In this document: positions 37,452 to 48,775 of the stretch, in pieces
How positions within the stretch are numbered: position 1 is the stretch's first letter
Layout: the number at the start of each line of letters is the position of its first letter
Origin: Bagarius yarrelli
Taxonomy: Eukaryota > Chordata > Actinopteri > Siluriformes > Sisoridae
Assembly: GCA_005784505.1 (NCBI GenBank)
Contig: VCAZ01000005.1
Coordinates: 2,432,001 to 2,496,000, forward strand
Length of the DNA: 64,000 bases
Reading direction: 5' to 3'
The notes under the pieces: generated by a model
Told to the model about the DNA's origin: nothing
Seen by the model: only the letters and a program-made list of their open reading frames with translations
Databases searched by the model: none
Translations under genes and position numbers: made by a program

Positions 37452-37685
37452 ATCCGAACAGTCAGATTTTGCAATAGCTTCGTTCCCCAAACTGTCAGAC
37501 TGCTGAATACACAGTCACCTATACTGTTGTTTTATATATGCAATAATTTGTACATGTACAATATGTGCAATGTGTCGTAGTAAAATATAAAACATTAAAA
37601 TATAATTTACAATATGTTTGCAATAAAGCAGAAACAGGGGCAAAAAGAAAGAAAAAAATATTTCCCTTGCAACTGTTTGTATGCA

Positions 37686-37696
37686 TATATATAATA

Positions 37697-37730
<34 letters not shown>

Positions 37731-37737
37731 TTTTTTT
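37686..37737. repeat. (TA)n plus poly-T
   Basis: TA units to about 37712, then a T run to 37737. The Ile/Tyr- or Lys-rich open frames across it are artefacts. Confidence 0.95.
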
Positions 37738-38066
37738 CATCAATTTTCATAAATTTTTTCATAAAAAACTGTATAGTTACTATACTGCATACACACACTT
37801 TAAAAAAAAAAAAAATAAAAAATAATGGATGGGCTGCATTTTAAGGTTTTAAAGTTTCTTTAATGGTAAATTAAGGTTGGTTTTTAATCAGTATATGCAA
37901 ATCATCATAAAGGTAATCATAACCAATAGAAAGGCTTACTGGTGAAGTGGTGCAAGGAAATAAATGCAAAAAACTACTAGAAGATACTTAAAGGGCCAAA
38001 GTAGTTTGAACTAAAATGTCAATTGTCAGTGTGTATATATAATTATAAGGATGGGGGGGGGATTGG

Positions 38067-38235
38067 GGTGGAAAGTGGCATTGGTTAAGGTGTTGAACTG
38101 CTAGATAAAAGATCAGGGTTTGATTTCCAGCACCATTAGGTTGCCACCGAGGGGTCCCTGAGCAAGGATGTTAACCCCCGGTTGCCCAGTTGTATAAAAG
38201 AGATAAATGTAAGTTGCTCTTGATAAGAACATCCC
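38067..38235 (+). repeat. tRNA-derived SINE
   Basis: GGTTAAGGTGTTGAACTGCT, B box GGGTTTGATTTCC, then CCCCCGGTTGCCCAGTTGT and AGATAAATGTAAGTTGCTCT. The A-box region is diverged. Confidence 0.85.
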
Positions 38236-38239
38236 AGTG

Positions 38240-38720
38240 TTTTTGGTTAAATCATTTCCCTTTTCTCAAATCAAGATGCCTGTTTTTGTCATGTCACACA
38301 GGCCAAGGCTGCTCCACGGTCGTTGATTGACACTGCAGTGAGCAGTGTTGCCAGACTGGAGGATTTCCTATGCAATTTGGCTTCTTTCAATCAATTAAAT
38401 GAAAAAATGTATCAAATTAATAAAATAATCAATTTTATTAATGCTCATTGATAAAATGTAGGCTGTGTGGGAGTTTATGTATTTATTATTATGAATAATA
38501 AACATATTATTCTTTATGTTTGTGTGAATTATCTCCAGTGTTGGGAAGGTTACTTCGGAAATGTAATAAATTACAGATTACAAATTAAGTAGTGTAACTT
38601 TCAATTACTCTATAAAAGTAAACATTTCAACCAGATTAGGATTAATATTACTTTTAGACAGGGTGTAGTAGCCTAAAACTTTCAGCAGCAATGTGGATTA
38701 ATGTAATTGGCAGACGGGGT
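38240..38720. other. AT-rich spacer, no gene seen
   Basis: GTTGGGAAGGTTACTTCGGA then AATGTAATAAATTACAGATT near 38540..38585 recalls the end of another common fish element, but no second end was found. Confidence 0.35.
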
Positions 38721-38723
38721 GCA

Positions 38724-38912
38724 TATTTACATTTACAGCATTTGGCCTTTATCCGGACCAACCTACATTTATTACTTTTTTTTAGACTACTGAGCAATTT
38801 GGGGTTGAGGGTCTTGCTCAGGGGCCCACAGTGGTAACTTGGTGGTGCTCGGAATCGAACCTTGGTATTTCTGGTATCAGTCCAACACCTTAACCACTAA
38901 TCCACCCGTCCC
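38724..38912 (-). repeat. tRNA-derived SINE
   Basis: ATTTACATTTACAGCATTTG, with the usual GCAGACGCC replaced by a short deletion, then GGGGTTGAGGGTCTTGCTC and GGAATCGAACCTTGG. Inverted relative to 38067..38235. Confidence 0.88.
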
Positions 38913-38914
38913 CT

Positions 38915-39773
38915 GTTCCTTTTTATTCATTCACATGGGGGAAACGATTGGCATAATTTAGGGTGCTGAACTTTAAAAGTAATTTTGAACAGAAGTAGAA
39001 GGTTCCACTCGATTGCTCTCCTGTCATTCCAGGCTTTACACAATGCAGCCTCTGAATTCTTGTTTAAAATAAACTTGCAAAGTTCTGTAAAGATGCCAAG
39101 AAACGCTGACATAATGTGCTTAAGAGTTAATATACTGGAATAGGAAGTGGATTTCTGGAAAAATGAGATGGAATGGGAGTCGAGGAGAATAAAACAGAGG
39201 AAGAGGGATAGAGAAAGGTATAGAGAGGAATAGAGAGAAAGGTAAAGAAATAAAGATGGATGAAGATAGCGTAAGGGCAGATATGGTATGGGGCTAGAAA
39301 GAAAGATGGCGAGACACAGTCAAAGAGAAAATGTTCGATGTTAAAAAAGGCCACAGGTGTTCGTCTGAGCAGGAAGATGACTTACTAAAGCTGCATGTCA
39401 GTATTTCAGCAGAGCATTATTCCAAACAGAGGAGGCATTTATACATACATAGGACAAACCACCAGCCATACACACACACACACACTTTTCAGAATGGTAT
39501 AGTGTCTTTGATGGATCTGCAAATGTGCAACTCAAAAAGCTATTTTGCTCCTAATGTCATATAAATTTCAGCCAGCACTCTCAAGTGCTCAATCCCAGAC
39601 CAATCTGTCAGGGGAAATTCTGGACCAATCAAATCATCACACACCACACACAGGGCCTTTACATGATGAATGTCACGGGACGACCATTAGCTATAGAGGC
39701 TTAGACAAAGAGGTTGTGCGCTAATTCGGAATGTGGAAAAAGCCACATTACTCACCACTTTACTGTAACAAAG

Positions 39774-39775
<2 letters not shown>
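38915..39775. other. Non-coding DNA, no gene seen
   Basis: Purine-rich 39160..39330 (AGAGGAATAGAGAGAAAGG) and a short (CA)n near 39471..39486. No coding frame. Confidence 0.4.

Positions 39776-39778
<3 letters not shown>

Positions 39779-39818
<40 letters not shown>
39779..39818. repeat. (TG)n microsatellite
   Basis: About 20 units. Confidence 0.95.
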
Positions 39819-39820
<2 letters not shown>

Positions 39821-39903
39821 CATGCATGTGCACCCACTTACCACAAGCTACAACTACTGACGGTCACACAGCCCATTAGGCACAGCTAGCAAATGGCACT
39901 GAA

Positions 39904-39948
<45 letters not shown>

Positions 39949-39949
39949 A
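39904..39949. repeat. (CT)n(CA)n compound microsatellite
   Basis: CT units to 39923, then CA units. Lies about 85 bp from a (TG)n run of the complementary sequence. Confidence 0.95.
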
Positions 39950-40377
39950 TTTGTCTGCGTTATTAACAGAAGAGCAGGCTTGCTGATATCTTCCTCAAAA
40001 TGCTGAGGCAAGGATGCCATGTTGGAAAGGTCACAGACTGCCTTCCATCGCTCCTGTCTGTCTGTTTGATTAAGTCTGCCCATTAGAACGCTTGGCCAAC
40101 ACACTGGCCGTGTCCTGTTTCTCAGGCTGCCAGACTGAATACAAACTAATCAGGATGAAGGGGGAAAATAAGGCAGAGGAGGAAAGGAGATCAGAAACTA
40201 AACAACATGGCAAAAGGGCAAACTTCTGACAGCTTGATGAAACAATCAATCAGTGAAGAAGGAATGCATGACACAGATAAAGTGAGAGAGAGACGGTACT
40301 GTAAGAAAAGGAGGGGTAATAATAAGATAATGAAAGGTGTATAGTTTATGATACTAGATTCTCATTTTCTGGTCAAT

Positions 40378-40430
40378 AATTAAGATAAGATAAGACCTTT
40401 ATTCGTCCCACAGTTGGAAATGCGACTATT
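40378..40430 (+). repeat. LINE-like tail fragment
   Basis: AAGATAAGATAAGACCTTTA then TTCGTCCCACAGTTGG is the diagnostic tail of a widespread fish repeat. Confidence 0.55.
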
Positions 40431-40431
40431 G

Positions 40432-41185
40432 ACAAATGATGAGTGAAAGTTAGATGGTGGAAATGCAGGACGGAGAGTTTGACAGTTAGTCTGCCTAGTT
40501 CTTTCATACCTCTCTCTCTTTTATAAACAAGGTATTAATTAGGTAATTAAACCAGTCAAGGATTATTGATGGCTACTCGTACTCTGTTCCTTTGCAGATG
40601 ACTGCAGACAAAGACGAAATAGAGAGACTTACAATGTGACACAACAGACGTCTTACATAAATGCACAGAGACAAACAAATTAACCACCCACACTGTTATA
40701 CAAAGTCGGTGGCACAGGTTTTGACAAGACGGACACGTGGTGGCATGCAGAGCAAACGTCCAATTAACACTGCTGAGTGCTGCTTGTGGAAAAAAAACGA
40801 AGGGGACAAGGCAGGAGGTAGAGAAAGATTCATCCATTCTTTCATCCTTACTCGCTGGGTGAGGGCTTTAGGCTAAACCACTGAAAATTTGTGCATGTGT
40901 GTGTGTGTATTGAGCTGGCTAAATGGTCAGTAATGGATTTTGTGCGTGTGTGAAAGATAGAGAGACAAAGAGCAAGATCGGCATTGACCTGGTTGAATGT
41001 TACATGAGATTTTCTTTCTCTCTCTCCTGTATTGAACAATGGTTCTTGCTTGTCCATCACGTATACAAACGCAGCTCCGATCATGACAGCCTGGCCTTGT
41101 CACAGGTGTGGTCGTCAAGGAAACCAGACAATTACTAAATAAATGGGTGTTTGTCACACAAAAGCAGAGCTAAAATTGTGTAGGT
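40432..41185. other. Non-coding DNA, no gene seen
   Basis: Several overlapping short open frames on both strands (40556..41157) have no recognisable domain. Short GT and CT runs occur. Confidence 0.35.
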
Positions 41186-41187
41186 AG

Positions 41188-41188
<1 letters not shown>

Positions 41189-41221
<33 letters not shown>
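41189..41221. repeat. (GT)n microsatellite
   Basis: About 16 units. Confidence 0.95.
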
Positions 41222-41223
<2 letters not shown>

Positions 41224-41593
41224 ACCCAACAAAAATCCTTAAGATTCATTTGTCTTCTCTAACAATGACAATTATATATTATCCCACACATTCTTAGGCA
41301 AACTGTGCATTTTTCAAGTCCTACACACTCTCCCTCGCAAGTCTCTAATACACACCCATCACTTACACAGCGGCACCTTCCAGTAATTGTTTTACACACC
41401 GAGTTCACAGTTGAGAAAAATATTTACATAACATAACATATACTTGGATTTTTAAAAAAAATAAACTCGCACAAAGGAAGCCCCTGATACCAAATCGGTC
41501 AAACATATCCACTGATATTAATAGAAACCAATCATACTATGCTAGTTATAATACGGTAAGTTAATTAAAACTATGCCGTTGTTGTACATGCCT

Positions 41594-42549
41594 CAGTAAC
41601 CCCGTTTACATGGAGCATCATATTCTGATTACAGTTAGTTGAAAAGTTCAAGCCAAATGAAAATTCTCCCCTCAATGCCAAACCTAATTAAAATTTTAAT
41701 CAGTTTGAGAAAGGGTGGGGATGAACCTTTTAACAACTCGATTAAATAAAAACCCTCCATGTATATGACTCAGTCCGGTTACTGTGATTGTACGTGCTTT
41801 CGCGCATGCCTAGTCTCGCCATAATGTCTTAGTGAATTGAATTACATACAGGAAATGACCTGCATGTCACGTTAATGTTTTTTTTTTTTTTTTGTTCCAA
41901 TTTGATAAATTTTTGTTGCATAACTCCGGCTAGTCCTTATAACAAACTTTCATTCACAGGGTTCTGCCGTTCAGAGGAGGTAGGAGGGGGCGCCGCTAGC
42001 AATTTTAAGCCCTATGAAAGAATAAAAGGTTGGACCCTCTATTACACCGTTACTACTAACAAAACAAATTTCTGCAGGTCCCCAAAATGCATGGACTTTT
42101 ACAATTTCTCCCTCTTCGGCCAAGCACACCCCAGGAGGAAGGCCCAGAAAATCGGTGGATCTGTGGTTAGCCTTAGCATAATAGACTGAATAAAAGAAAT
42201 GGTTGTTTTAAAATGCCTCTTTTTATGTCCCCTATTTGACAGCTACAAAAAAGCTCCGTGCCTCCATCTTTTCATAAAATTTCAGCAATGGCATGTGCTC
42301 AGGCACTCACATGGTTCGGAGCAACACAATGCGCATAACGTACCTGATAAAGCGATGCAGCTCATACTTACCAAACCAAAAACACACAAAATAAAAAAAT
42401 TTGCACAGTAACAGACAACCTGTGTGCGTGTCACTAAATTATTCCGACTGAAAATGTCTGCACATGTAAACACCACTTAATAAATCACTTCTCAAGTAAA
42501 CACCCAACATGAATATTTCAATCGAAGAGATTAAGCATGTAAACATGGC

Positions 42550-42552
<3 letters not shown>
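41594..42552. mobile_element. MITE (family of 30466) interrupted by a hAT-like fragment
   Basis: Left side CCCCGTTTACATGGAGCATC and TAATTAAAATTTTAATCAG. Right side AAATTATTCCGACTGAAAAT, GCACATGTAAACACCAC and AGCATGTAAACATGGCTACT. Left and right ends are inverted relative to each other. The interval 41965..42180 belongs to a different family, so the insertion order can be read. Confidence 0.6.
41965..42180. mobile_element. hAT-like fragment, sister of 12520..12716
   Basis: GGGGGCGCCGCTAGCAATTT, then CCCTATGAAAGAATAAAAGG and GGTCCCCAAAATGCATGG. The 104-residue open frame at 41875..42189 runs through it and is not a gene. Confidence 0.5.

Positions 42553-42595
<43 letters not shown>
42553..42595. 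repeat. (TA)n plus poly-T
   Basis: TA to about 42582 then T run. Confidence 0.95.
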
Positions 42596-42939
42596 TATAT
42601 ATTTTCAAACCTTTCAAAAGGATTTATGCATCATTACATTTAGTCGATGGTGACGTACTGTACATCCACATGACTGCACATGAATGCAAGGCTTTTATTA
42701 AAATTGTTATTGTAATAATTATAATAGTTTTAAAATAAAATCTACTTTCTATTTAATGTTTGTACCCATACCAAAAAAGTTTTTCTGGGAATTTGCGCAC
42801 CTCCTGCAGTACCGCTGCGGTTAAAGACCCATGCTTTGGAATGAAACGTCTTGGTTCCAGGATAGCCTGCATTTCCAGCATCAACTAAATAGTTATTTTA
42901 CAGTTTATCATATCTGCACAGACCTACATATACAGCATG

Positions 42940-43100
42940 CAGTCATTCCCACTGCAAAAAAAAAAAATACTGGCAAACATTTCAAAATCAATACAGACAT
43001 TAAGCTGAGCTCAAATTCGAACCAGGAACCTTGGAGCTGTAAGACTGTCCAAAATGTCCGTAAAACAATTTTACCCATACAGCAACCTGTCACATCACAG
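42940..43100 (-). repeat. tRNA-derived SINE, third family
   Basis: On the minus strand: GCTGTGATGTGACAGGTTGC, GCTCCAAGGTTCCTGGTTCG, GAGCTCAGCTTAATGTCTG. GGTTCGAATTT is a good B box. The open frames over it are repeat translations. Confidence 0.5.
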
Positions 43101-43104
43101 CACT

Positions 43105-43970
43105 AATTCAATGAGGTGAGCACCTTCTGAATATTTCATGCAGGGCAAATGCTACAATGTTTTTTAAGGGTAAACCAAAGCTGACAGTAAGAAGAATGGA
43201 TGAAGAAAGAAAGAAAGAAAAAGAGAGATAAAGATGGATAGAGGAGACACATGGGGTGTGACTATACTTCTGGACATATGCTGCATGGTGTGTTTATTCG
43301 TGCTCCATTCGGTTTGTGCTTTTGTAAGTGTGAGTGTGCGCGGAAGCTGAGGCAAGTTTGCATTACTGTGTGTGAGCATGTGTAATCGGCTCCATCTGTA
43401 CATGTCCACATGACCCTTTTAGTCGCACAGTACACTTTAGCGCTTCTGCTTTTCTGACAGAAGATCCCACCATATGCTTCCATAATTCTTTGGCTGGGGC
43501 CATCAGATTAACAGATTTGTGCCACTGTTGCCTGCGCTGATGCCCGGGACAAATGCTGGGGTATTAAAATGAAAGCTCTGAAGTCTGTGTCAGTAATCCT
43601 TCCTTGTATTGAAAAGCCCGTTCTGTCTATTTTATCAAACGAGTTCGGCTGTGTGGTGCGACCTGTCTGTACCCTGCCAGGCTGATTGAAACGCTGCACC
43701 TTGGACATATACCTGAGTCATGCAAATGAACACCTTTCACTCAGGGCTTTGACAGGTGCCACTGTAAGGTACTGGCAACCCATCACTCATAGTGTCCCTT
43801 TAGAAAATGTGACAGACATGCTGAGATAAAGAGACATAAAGGAGTAGAGTGGAGGATGTATAGACGAATAAAAAAGGGTCTTGAGGACAATAGTGTCGGC
43901 TGATATCTTATTATGTCATGCTTAGTTGTGAACTCTCTCTCTCTCTCTCTCTTCCTGTCGGTCTCACAAT
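43105..43970. other. Non-coding DNA, no gene seen
   Basis: GAAA run near 43207..43220 and (CT)n at 43932..43952. 43440..43760 is unique-looking with moderate GC. Confidence 0.35.
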
Positions 43971-43974
43971 TCAA

Positions 43975-44050
43975 TGCCATCCAATTCAATTCACTTAGCT
44001 TTACTGGCTTGACCGTGTGCGGTTACACAATTGCCAAATCATCACAAAAA
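43975..44050 (+). repeat. LINE-like tail fragment
   Basis: AATTCAATTCACTTAGCTTT, ACTGGCTTGACCGTG and ATTGCCAAATCATCAC resemble the common 'caattcagctttattggcatg' tail. Confidence 0.5.
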
Positions 44051-44250
44051 GCCTAACTAATAAACATCAACTATTATTATGCTTCCATACAGAAAAAAGA
44101 AAAAAAATGTTGTAACAACAGAAAACCCACTGAGAAAAGGCCAAACAAGAGAGTCAATAAATGTACTGATTAATTTAATATTGATTTTTATTCAATTGAG
44201 TACAACATATACTAAGTAGGCAAAATTTGGCTCTATAAAGACCCCATCAT

Positions 44251-44382
44251 TTTACATTTACATTTACATTTTCTCTTTTATACAACTAAGCAATTGGGGG
44301 TTAAGGGCCTTGCTCAGAGGCCCAACAGTGATAACTTGGTGATGCTGGGAATTGAAATCTTGATCTTCCAATTAGCAGTTCA
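44251..44382 (-). repeat. tRNA-derived SINE with deletion
   Basis: TTTACATTTACATTTACATT joins TCTCTTTTATACAACTAAGC directly, so the GGCAGACGCC block is lost. Then TTGGGGGTTAAGGGCCTTGC and TTCCAATTAGCAGTTCAA. The head is truncated where the MITE fragment begins. Confidence 0.85.
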
Positions 44383-44388
44383 AGGAAC

Positions 44389-44522
44389 TCGAGTGTCCTG
44401 CACCCAACCCTACTGAACACCTTTGAGATGAACTGTAATGCCAACAAACCCCCTCACCCAACATTGGTGTTTGATGCCACTAATATAAATATGTCCGAAT
44501 AGCGGAAAGGGAGAAATCTCCA
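44389..44522. mobile_element. Internal fragment of the 15417-family MITE
   Basis: ACTCGAGTGTCCTGCACCCA, CCCTACTGAACACCTTTGAG and CACCCAACATTGGTGTTTGA match the internal part of the family in order. Confidence 0.6.
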
Positions 44523-44524
44523 AA

Positions 44525-45020
44525 GCACTGTGCTAATTTAGTAAAACGTATGAAGATTATAAAGTAGAAGTGAGACTAAATCTGAAATAGAAAGTTTAAA
44601 AAACACACATGCATCTCATTACTTTAGTTTATATAGTGTCTATGACATACTGTACATATAAGCTCAGTCTAGTCTGCTAGTGAAATATATGTAGCTTTGT
44701 CTGGCTTAGTTATTTATTATATGCAAATGTAAAACTGACTGACCTATTTTCATAGAGCCTCTTGACAAAAGGATATAAAACATGCCTACTCATCTCTATG
44801 TTAAACAAATCTTTAAACAGAGTATCCACCAGAAGTAGCTGCTGGTTTATTATATACTGTATTCTGTTTTGAGAATACTTTTATCAAAGAATACTTTTAT
44901 GCTGCAACTTGTCTACTTTCTGATACAAATAGCAAAGCTTAAATTCTTCCTATCTTTGGCTAGAATAAAAATAAAAGAAAATATTAGTAGTTTTTGCATT
45001 TCTAAACTGACTGGCCTCTC
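44525..45020. other. AT-rich spacer, no gene seen
   Basis: The 75-residue open frame at 44869..45096 is AT-driven and runs into the next SINE. Confidence 0.4.
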
Positions 45021-45025
45021 TTACA

Positions 45026-45177
45026 TGGGAAGTGGTAGCTTAGTGGTTAAGGTGTTGTACTGCTACCAGAAAGACCGGGGTTCGCAAGGCCCCTAACCCC
45101 TAATTGCTCAGTTGTATAACAGAGATTAATGTAAGCGGCTCTGGATAAGGGCGTCTGCCAAATGCTGTAAATGTACA
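45026..45177 (+). repeat. tRNA-derived SINE with a deletion after the B box
   Basis: GGGAAGTGGTAGCTTAGTGG, then GGGGTTCG joins CAAGGCCCCTAACCCC directly, omitting the CCACCA-type segment. It ends GGGCGTCTGCCAAATGCTG, well preserved. Confidence 0.9.
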
Positions 45178-45404
45178 TTGCAGACTTTTTACCCATAATG
45201 TTTGTGTCTAGACTCTTCGTGCATCTTCTTTGATTTTAGCTGTGTGACATGCTTTCACAATGCTTTGTGACATGTCCTTGTCCATTTTAAAACAAAGCAT
45301 AAAAAACTAAATACTTTTGTTAAGCTTAAGTACTTTTTTAAATTCTACAACATTCTTTTTCTATCTTATTTCTTAGAAGTACTTTTAACTGTATGTATAT
45401 ATAC

Positions 45405-45418
45405 ATGTTTATCTCCAG

Positions 45419-45465
<47 letters not shown>

Positions 45466-45500
45466 ATATATATAATATATATTAAACTGGAGATAAACAT
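45405..45500. repeat. Long near-perfect palindrome with TA core
   Basis: The arm ATGTTTATCTCCAGTTTAAT (45405..45424) is exactly reverse-complemented at 45481..45500. The whole interior is alternating TA with small irregularities, so the 96-bp segment can fold on itself almost end to end. Confidence 0.92.
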
Positions 45501-45654
45501 TCACAAACATTCATTTCAGATCTGGTAGATTCCTGAATGTGATTGGTCACGTGTCCGCAAGGTTTTGCTTGCATGGGTTGTATTAATGTGACTGCTAAAA
45601 TACTTTGTTCTTACATTTTTAGAAGTCCTCTTTCTCCAGTAAAGAGTCACCCAA

Positions 45655-45885
45655 ATGTGTATGGGTTCCCTTTTGAGTCTGGTTCCTCTCAAAGTTTCTT
45701 CCTTATACCATCTAAGGTAGTTTTTCCTTGCCACAGCTGCCCCAGTCAGTTTTTTTTTTTTTAAATCTTTTTTCTAGCATTAATCACGGACTTTTGTATA
45801 ATTACTTATGTTCTGTAAAGCTGCTTTGAGACAATGTCTATTGTTAGAAGCTCTATATAAATAAACCTGAATTGAAGCGAATGGG
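45655..45885 (+). repeat. Interspersed repeat with LINE-like 3' tail (copy 2)
   Basis: GGTTCCTCTCAAAGTTTCTT, AGTTTTTCCTTGCCACAGC, TGTAAAGCTGCTTTGAGACA and AGCTCTATATAAATAAACCT. The same order as 35281..35752 with better preserved ends. Confidence 0.75.
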
Positions 45886-45889
45886 CAAT

Positions 45890-48770
45890 GCGTTAAAACA
45901 GTTAGAGCTACAGAGTTACAATGTGTTTGACTTCTGACACGTCCTAATCCCATGACTACCAAGCTGCCACCGCTTAGTTGTTAAGCTCAGCTTTTAACCC
46001 TCATCTGCTCAATTACATACAGACAGCAATAATTAAAATTACAAACTGTTGATCACTAGCGTCTGATTGAGATTCTTTCAGATACGAAACCTTTAACCAA
46101 TTATCTTCTCATGAGGAAATCCAGCAGTTTCCTCCAGCTAACCGCTCTGCCACTCTTACCCAAAATAAGAAAGTGAATGCGATGGTATCACACAGCTAAC
46201 GAAAGCAGACAAAGAAAGGCAGGGCAAATCTTTTACCCCGAACAGGATTAAACCGACTAGGATTTCTAAAGGGCATTCTTAACTTTGGAGTAAGGATGTC
46301 CAAAGCAGTTTGCACATTAATTTCACCCTTCTTTAATACACACACTTTTCAGAAAAGGCCTAGAGGACTTGATTTGCTACATCAGGTGTGCTTAATTAGA
46401 GCTGAAGCTAAACTCCAGAGACTTAGTTTGACACCTATTTTTACACTGCATTGTTTAGTGTAAGGGTGTTACCATGAAATAAATAACAAAAACAACAACT
46501 ATTAATTAGCTTGTATTTGTTTAATAATAAGAGTTATTCATTGGTGTGATTCTATTTTTCTATCAAGATTTTTATCTTCCAAGAGGTTTTAGTAGAGCAG
46601 CTGTCACAAAATCATGAATGAAACAGCAGCACATTTACGAACACAGCCCACAACTGGCAATCTGGCTGTATTCTGGCATTGGATGTATGTTTATTCAGGA
46701 TGTGTAATTATGAGCTTTGCTATGCACATACAAGACCTCCTGAATAGTCTATTGAGAGAAGCAAGCAAATATCTTGAATCCAGCAGAGTAAAGTGCACGG
46801 TGCACTTTGTACTGTTCGATGCAGCTTCTTGTCTGAAGTATTGACTGAAGCTACTTAGCTAACACTCGCCAACTACAAGCGCAGACACTCAGACTACATT
46901 AGACTCTGGGTCTGTCCCATTCATACGCGCTTGAGTTCTTCAAAAGAATTTACTGACGTTTTGTCAAATGACATGCAACCGACCAATATTCCACAAGTTA
47001 TTAACTAACTATGGCAAAAAAAACATACTTAATGCCATTTTTAATGCATTATAAATTGCTACCATCGTCTATTGATGCTACCATCGTCCTTTTATTTAGG
47101 AAAGGTTTTCAGACAAGTTTGGAGGATAACCATCAACCGGATGACTGTAGCATAAGTAGCTATTAAAGATTACGATCTATCTAAAGAATGTATAAATTTT
47201 GGTCTCCACATTAGATTTTAAATGAATGAGAATGAATTAAAGATGTTTGTGGATTTAGGTGCAACAGCGCCACCAATGGCCATAAGACATCTACAATGTA
47301 TAAATTGAGGAAATGATATTAAGGTTGATTTCTTTCTAGCACAAACTATAGATTCAGTGATCTGACACATGCAGACGTGCCGTCTGTCTCTGTCGTAATC
47401 AAAGAAATGCAGCAAAAAAGGAGTCCTGAGAAGTAAGAAATTAGACTTGTTGAACTTGTTGTTCTAAATGATATTCAGTAATAATTTATATTTAACCTGT
47501 GCTTGATGTTAATCATGGCAATTAAGTGCAGCCAATAAGTTTACTGGATTTTCATATTCAAGAGAATTTTGAGTTTACTGCAGTAATATTATTCCAGAAA
47601 TACAGCTTCAGTGGCAGGATGTCGTCTTTAATATAATGCAGGACTGAAGGATTTGACAAAAATATCATATGATTTTTTTTGTATTAAAGACATTTATAAT
47701 CCATGATGTGCATTAAAACATATAGGTTGGCTAAAGTTTCCATACATTTATCAAAAAAAAACCCCAAAAAACGGTTTATTTTCATTATTATTATTATTTC
47801 ACAGTTACATACTTAATTTAATGCTGATAAAATATGTAAATATTTAAACACTACAATTTAAAATATTCTGTACAAAATTTCAATATCAAATTGACTCCAT
47901 TTATTGAATTTAATGATAAAATTAATTAACAAAAAGTAAGATATCAATTTAAAAATTTCAATAAGACTCTTTTGTTAGAAAAGTTTTGTTGGTAAATCTG
48001 ACAGTTATATATGTAAAATCCCTGATGTGCTTTTTTATTGTAATTTAAACTAACACATGCACATGAACACAGCTGGCAACCAAACCTCGCTTATTTTTGC
48101 ACAACTTAGTGCCAGAACTTTACAGAGACTCATCCTGTGGGGTCCTGTGGGGATGTGAGTATAATGAATAGCTGATACAGAGAGAGCTCGGATATCGTTA
48201 TCAAAACAAAGAATTGTTTTTTTTTAATTAAAAATGGAAGGTCTGCCTGATAAGAAGTTTGTGTGAAATGCATGGGAAGTTTATGGGAATGTTAAACTGT
48301 CTTGCTGACTTACACTCCAGTGAACACAAATTAAGCTCATCCCCAGCAGTTACTGAAGCTGTGGGACTTTATCTGATTTCCTCCCCTGCCTTGTTTCCGT
48401 TCACAGGTCACAAGTTCTTAACTGCGAGTGTTAATTAAGCTGGCATGATGTATTACCAACATTTCCTGTAAAACAAAAACCCAAACGCACAGCACACTTT
48501 TTGCTCAGTGCGACAGTGAAACAAATACAGAAACGGCGCACATACAAATAATAACGGATGCCAAACATTTCCTGATAAACGCAAACCAATAACGGGATGA
48601 TGTTCAAGTTTGTTGAAATGAATTCAGATGTGGAAGGGATGTAATTAAACACCAGGGTTTTGGCTGTCAATGCTCTGCGCAATAAAGGGGCATTTGGGAA
48701 AACCTGGCACATGCACACAGGCTGTTAATTGCGATCTAGATTAGCGGGATAAGACTGCTGATTGCGCGCT
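45890..48770. other. Non-coding DNA next to the cadherin exon, no further exon recognised
   Basis: I looked on the minus strand for cadherin-type blocks (DxNDxxP, LDRE, DxDxGxN) and saw none. AGGCCTAGAGGACTTGATTT near 46358 and TCAGGTGTGCTTAATTAGAG near 46382 resemble a common fish repeat. This is the start of the first intron by the splice-donor argument. Confidence 0.45.
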
Positions 48771-48775
48771 TTACC
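48769..48775 (-). other. 5' splice donor of the cadherin exon
   Basis: Read on the minus strand the exon ends AAAAAAG and the intron begins GTAAAGC. The cut falls after the first base of a glycine codon, giving phase 1. Downstream translation (KARNQQSYPANL then stop) no longer resembles a cadherin repeat, which supports splicing here. Confidence 0.75.

Noticed and set aside
41875..42189. A 104-residue open frame
   Set aside because: Runs from a poly-T through a MITE and a hAT-like fragment; not a gene.
48725..48774. Extension of the cadherin open frame to its stop codon
   Set aside because: Cadherin similarity ends at the GTAAAG donor; the extra 16 residues look like intron translation.
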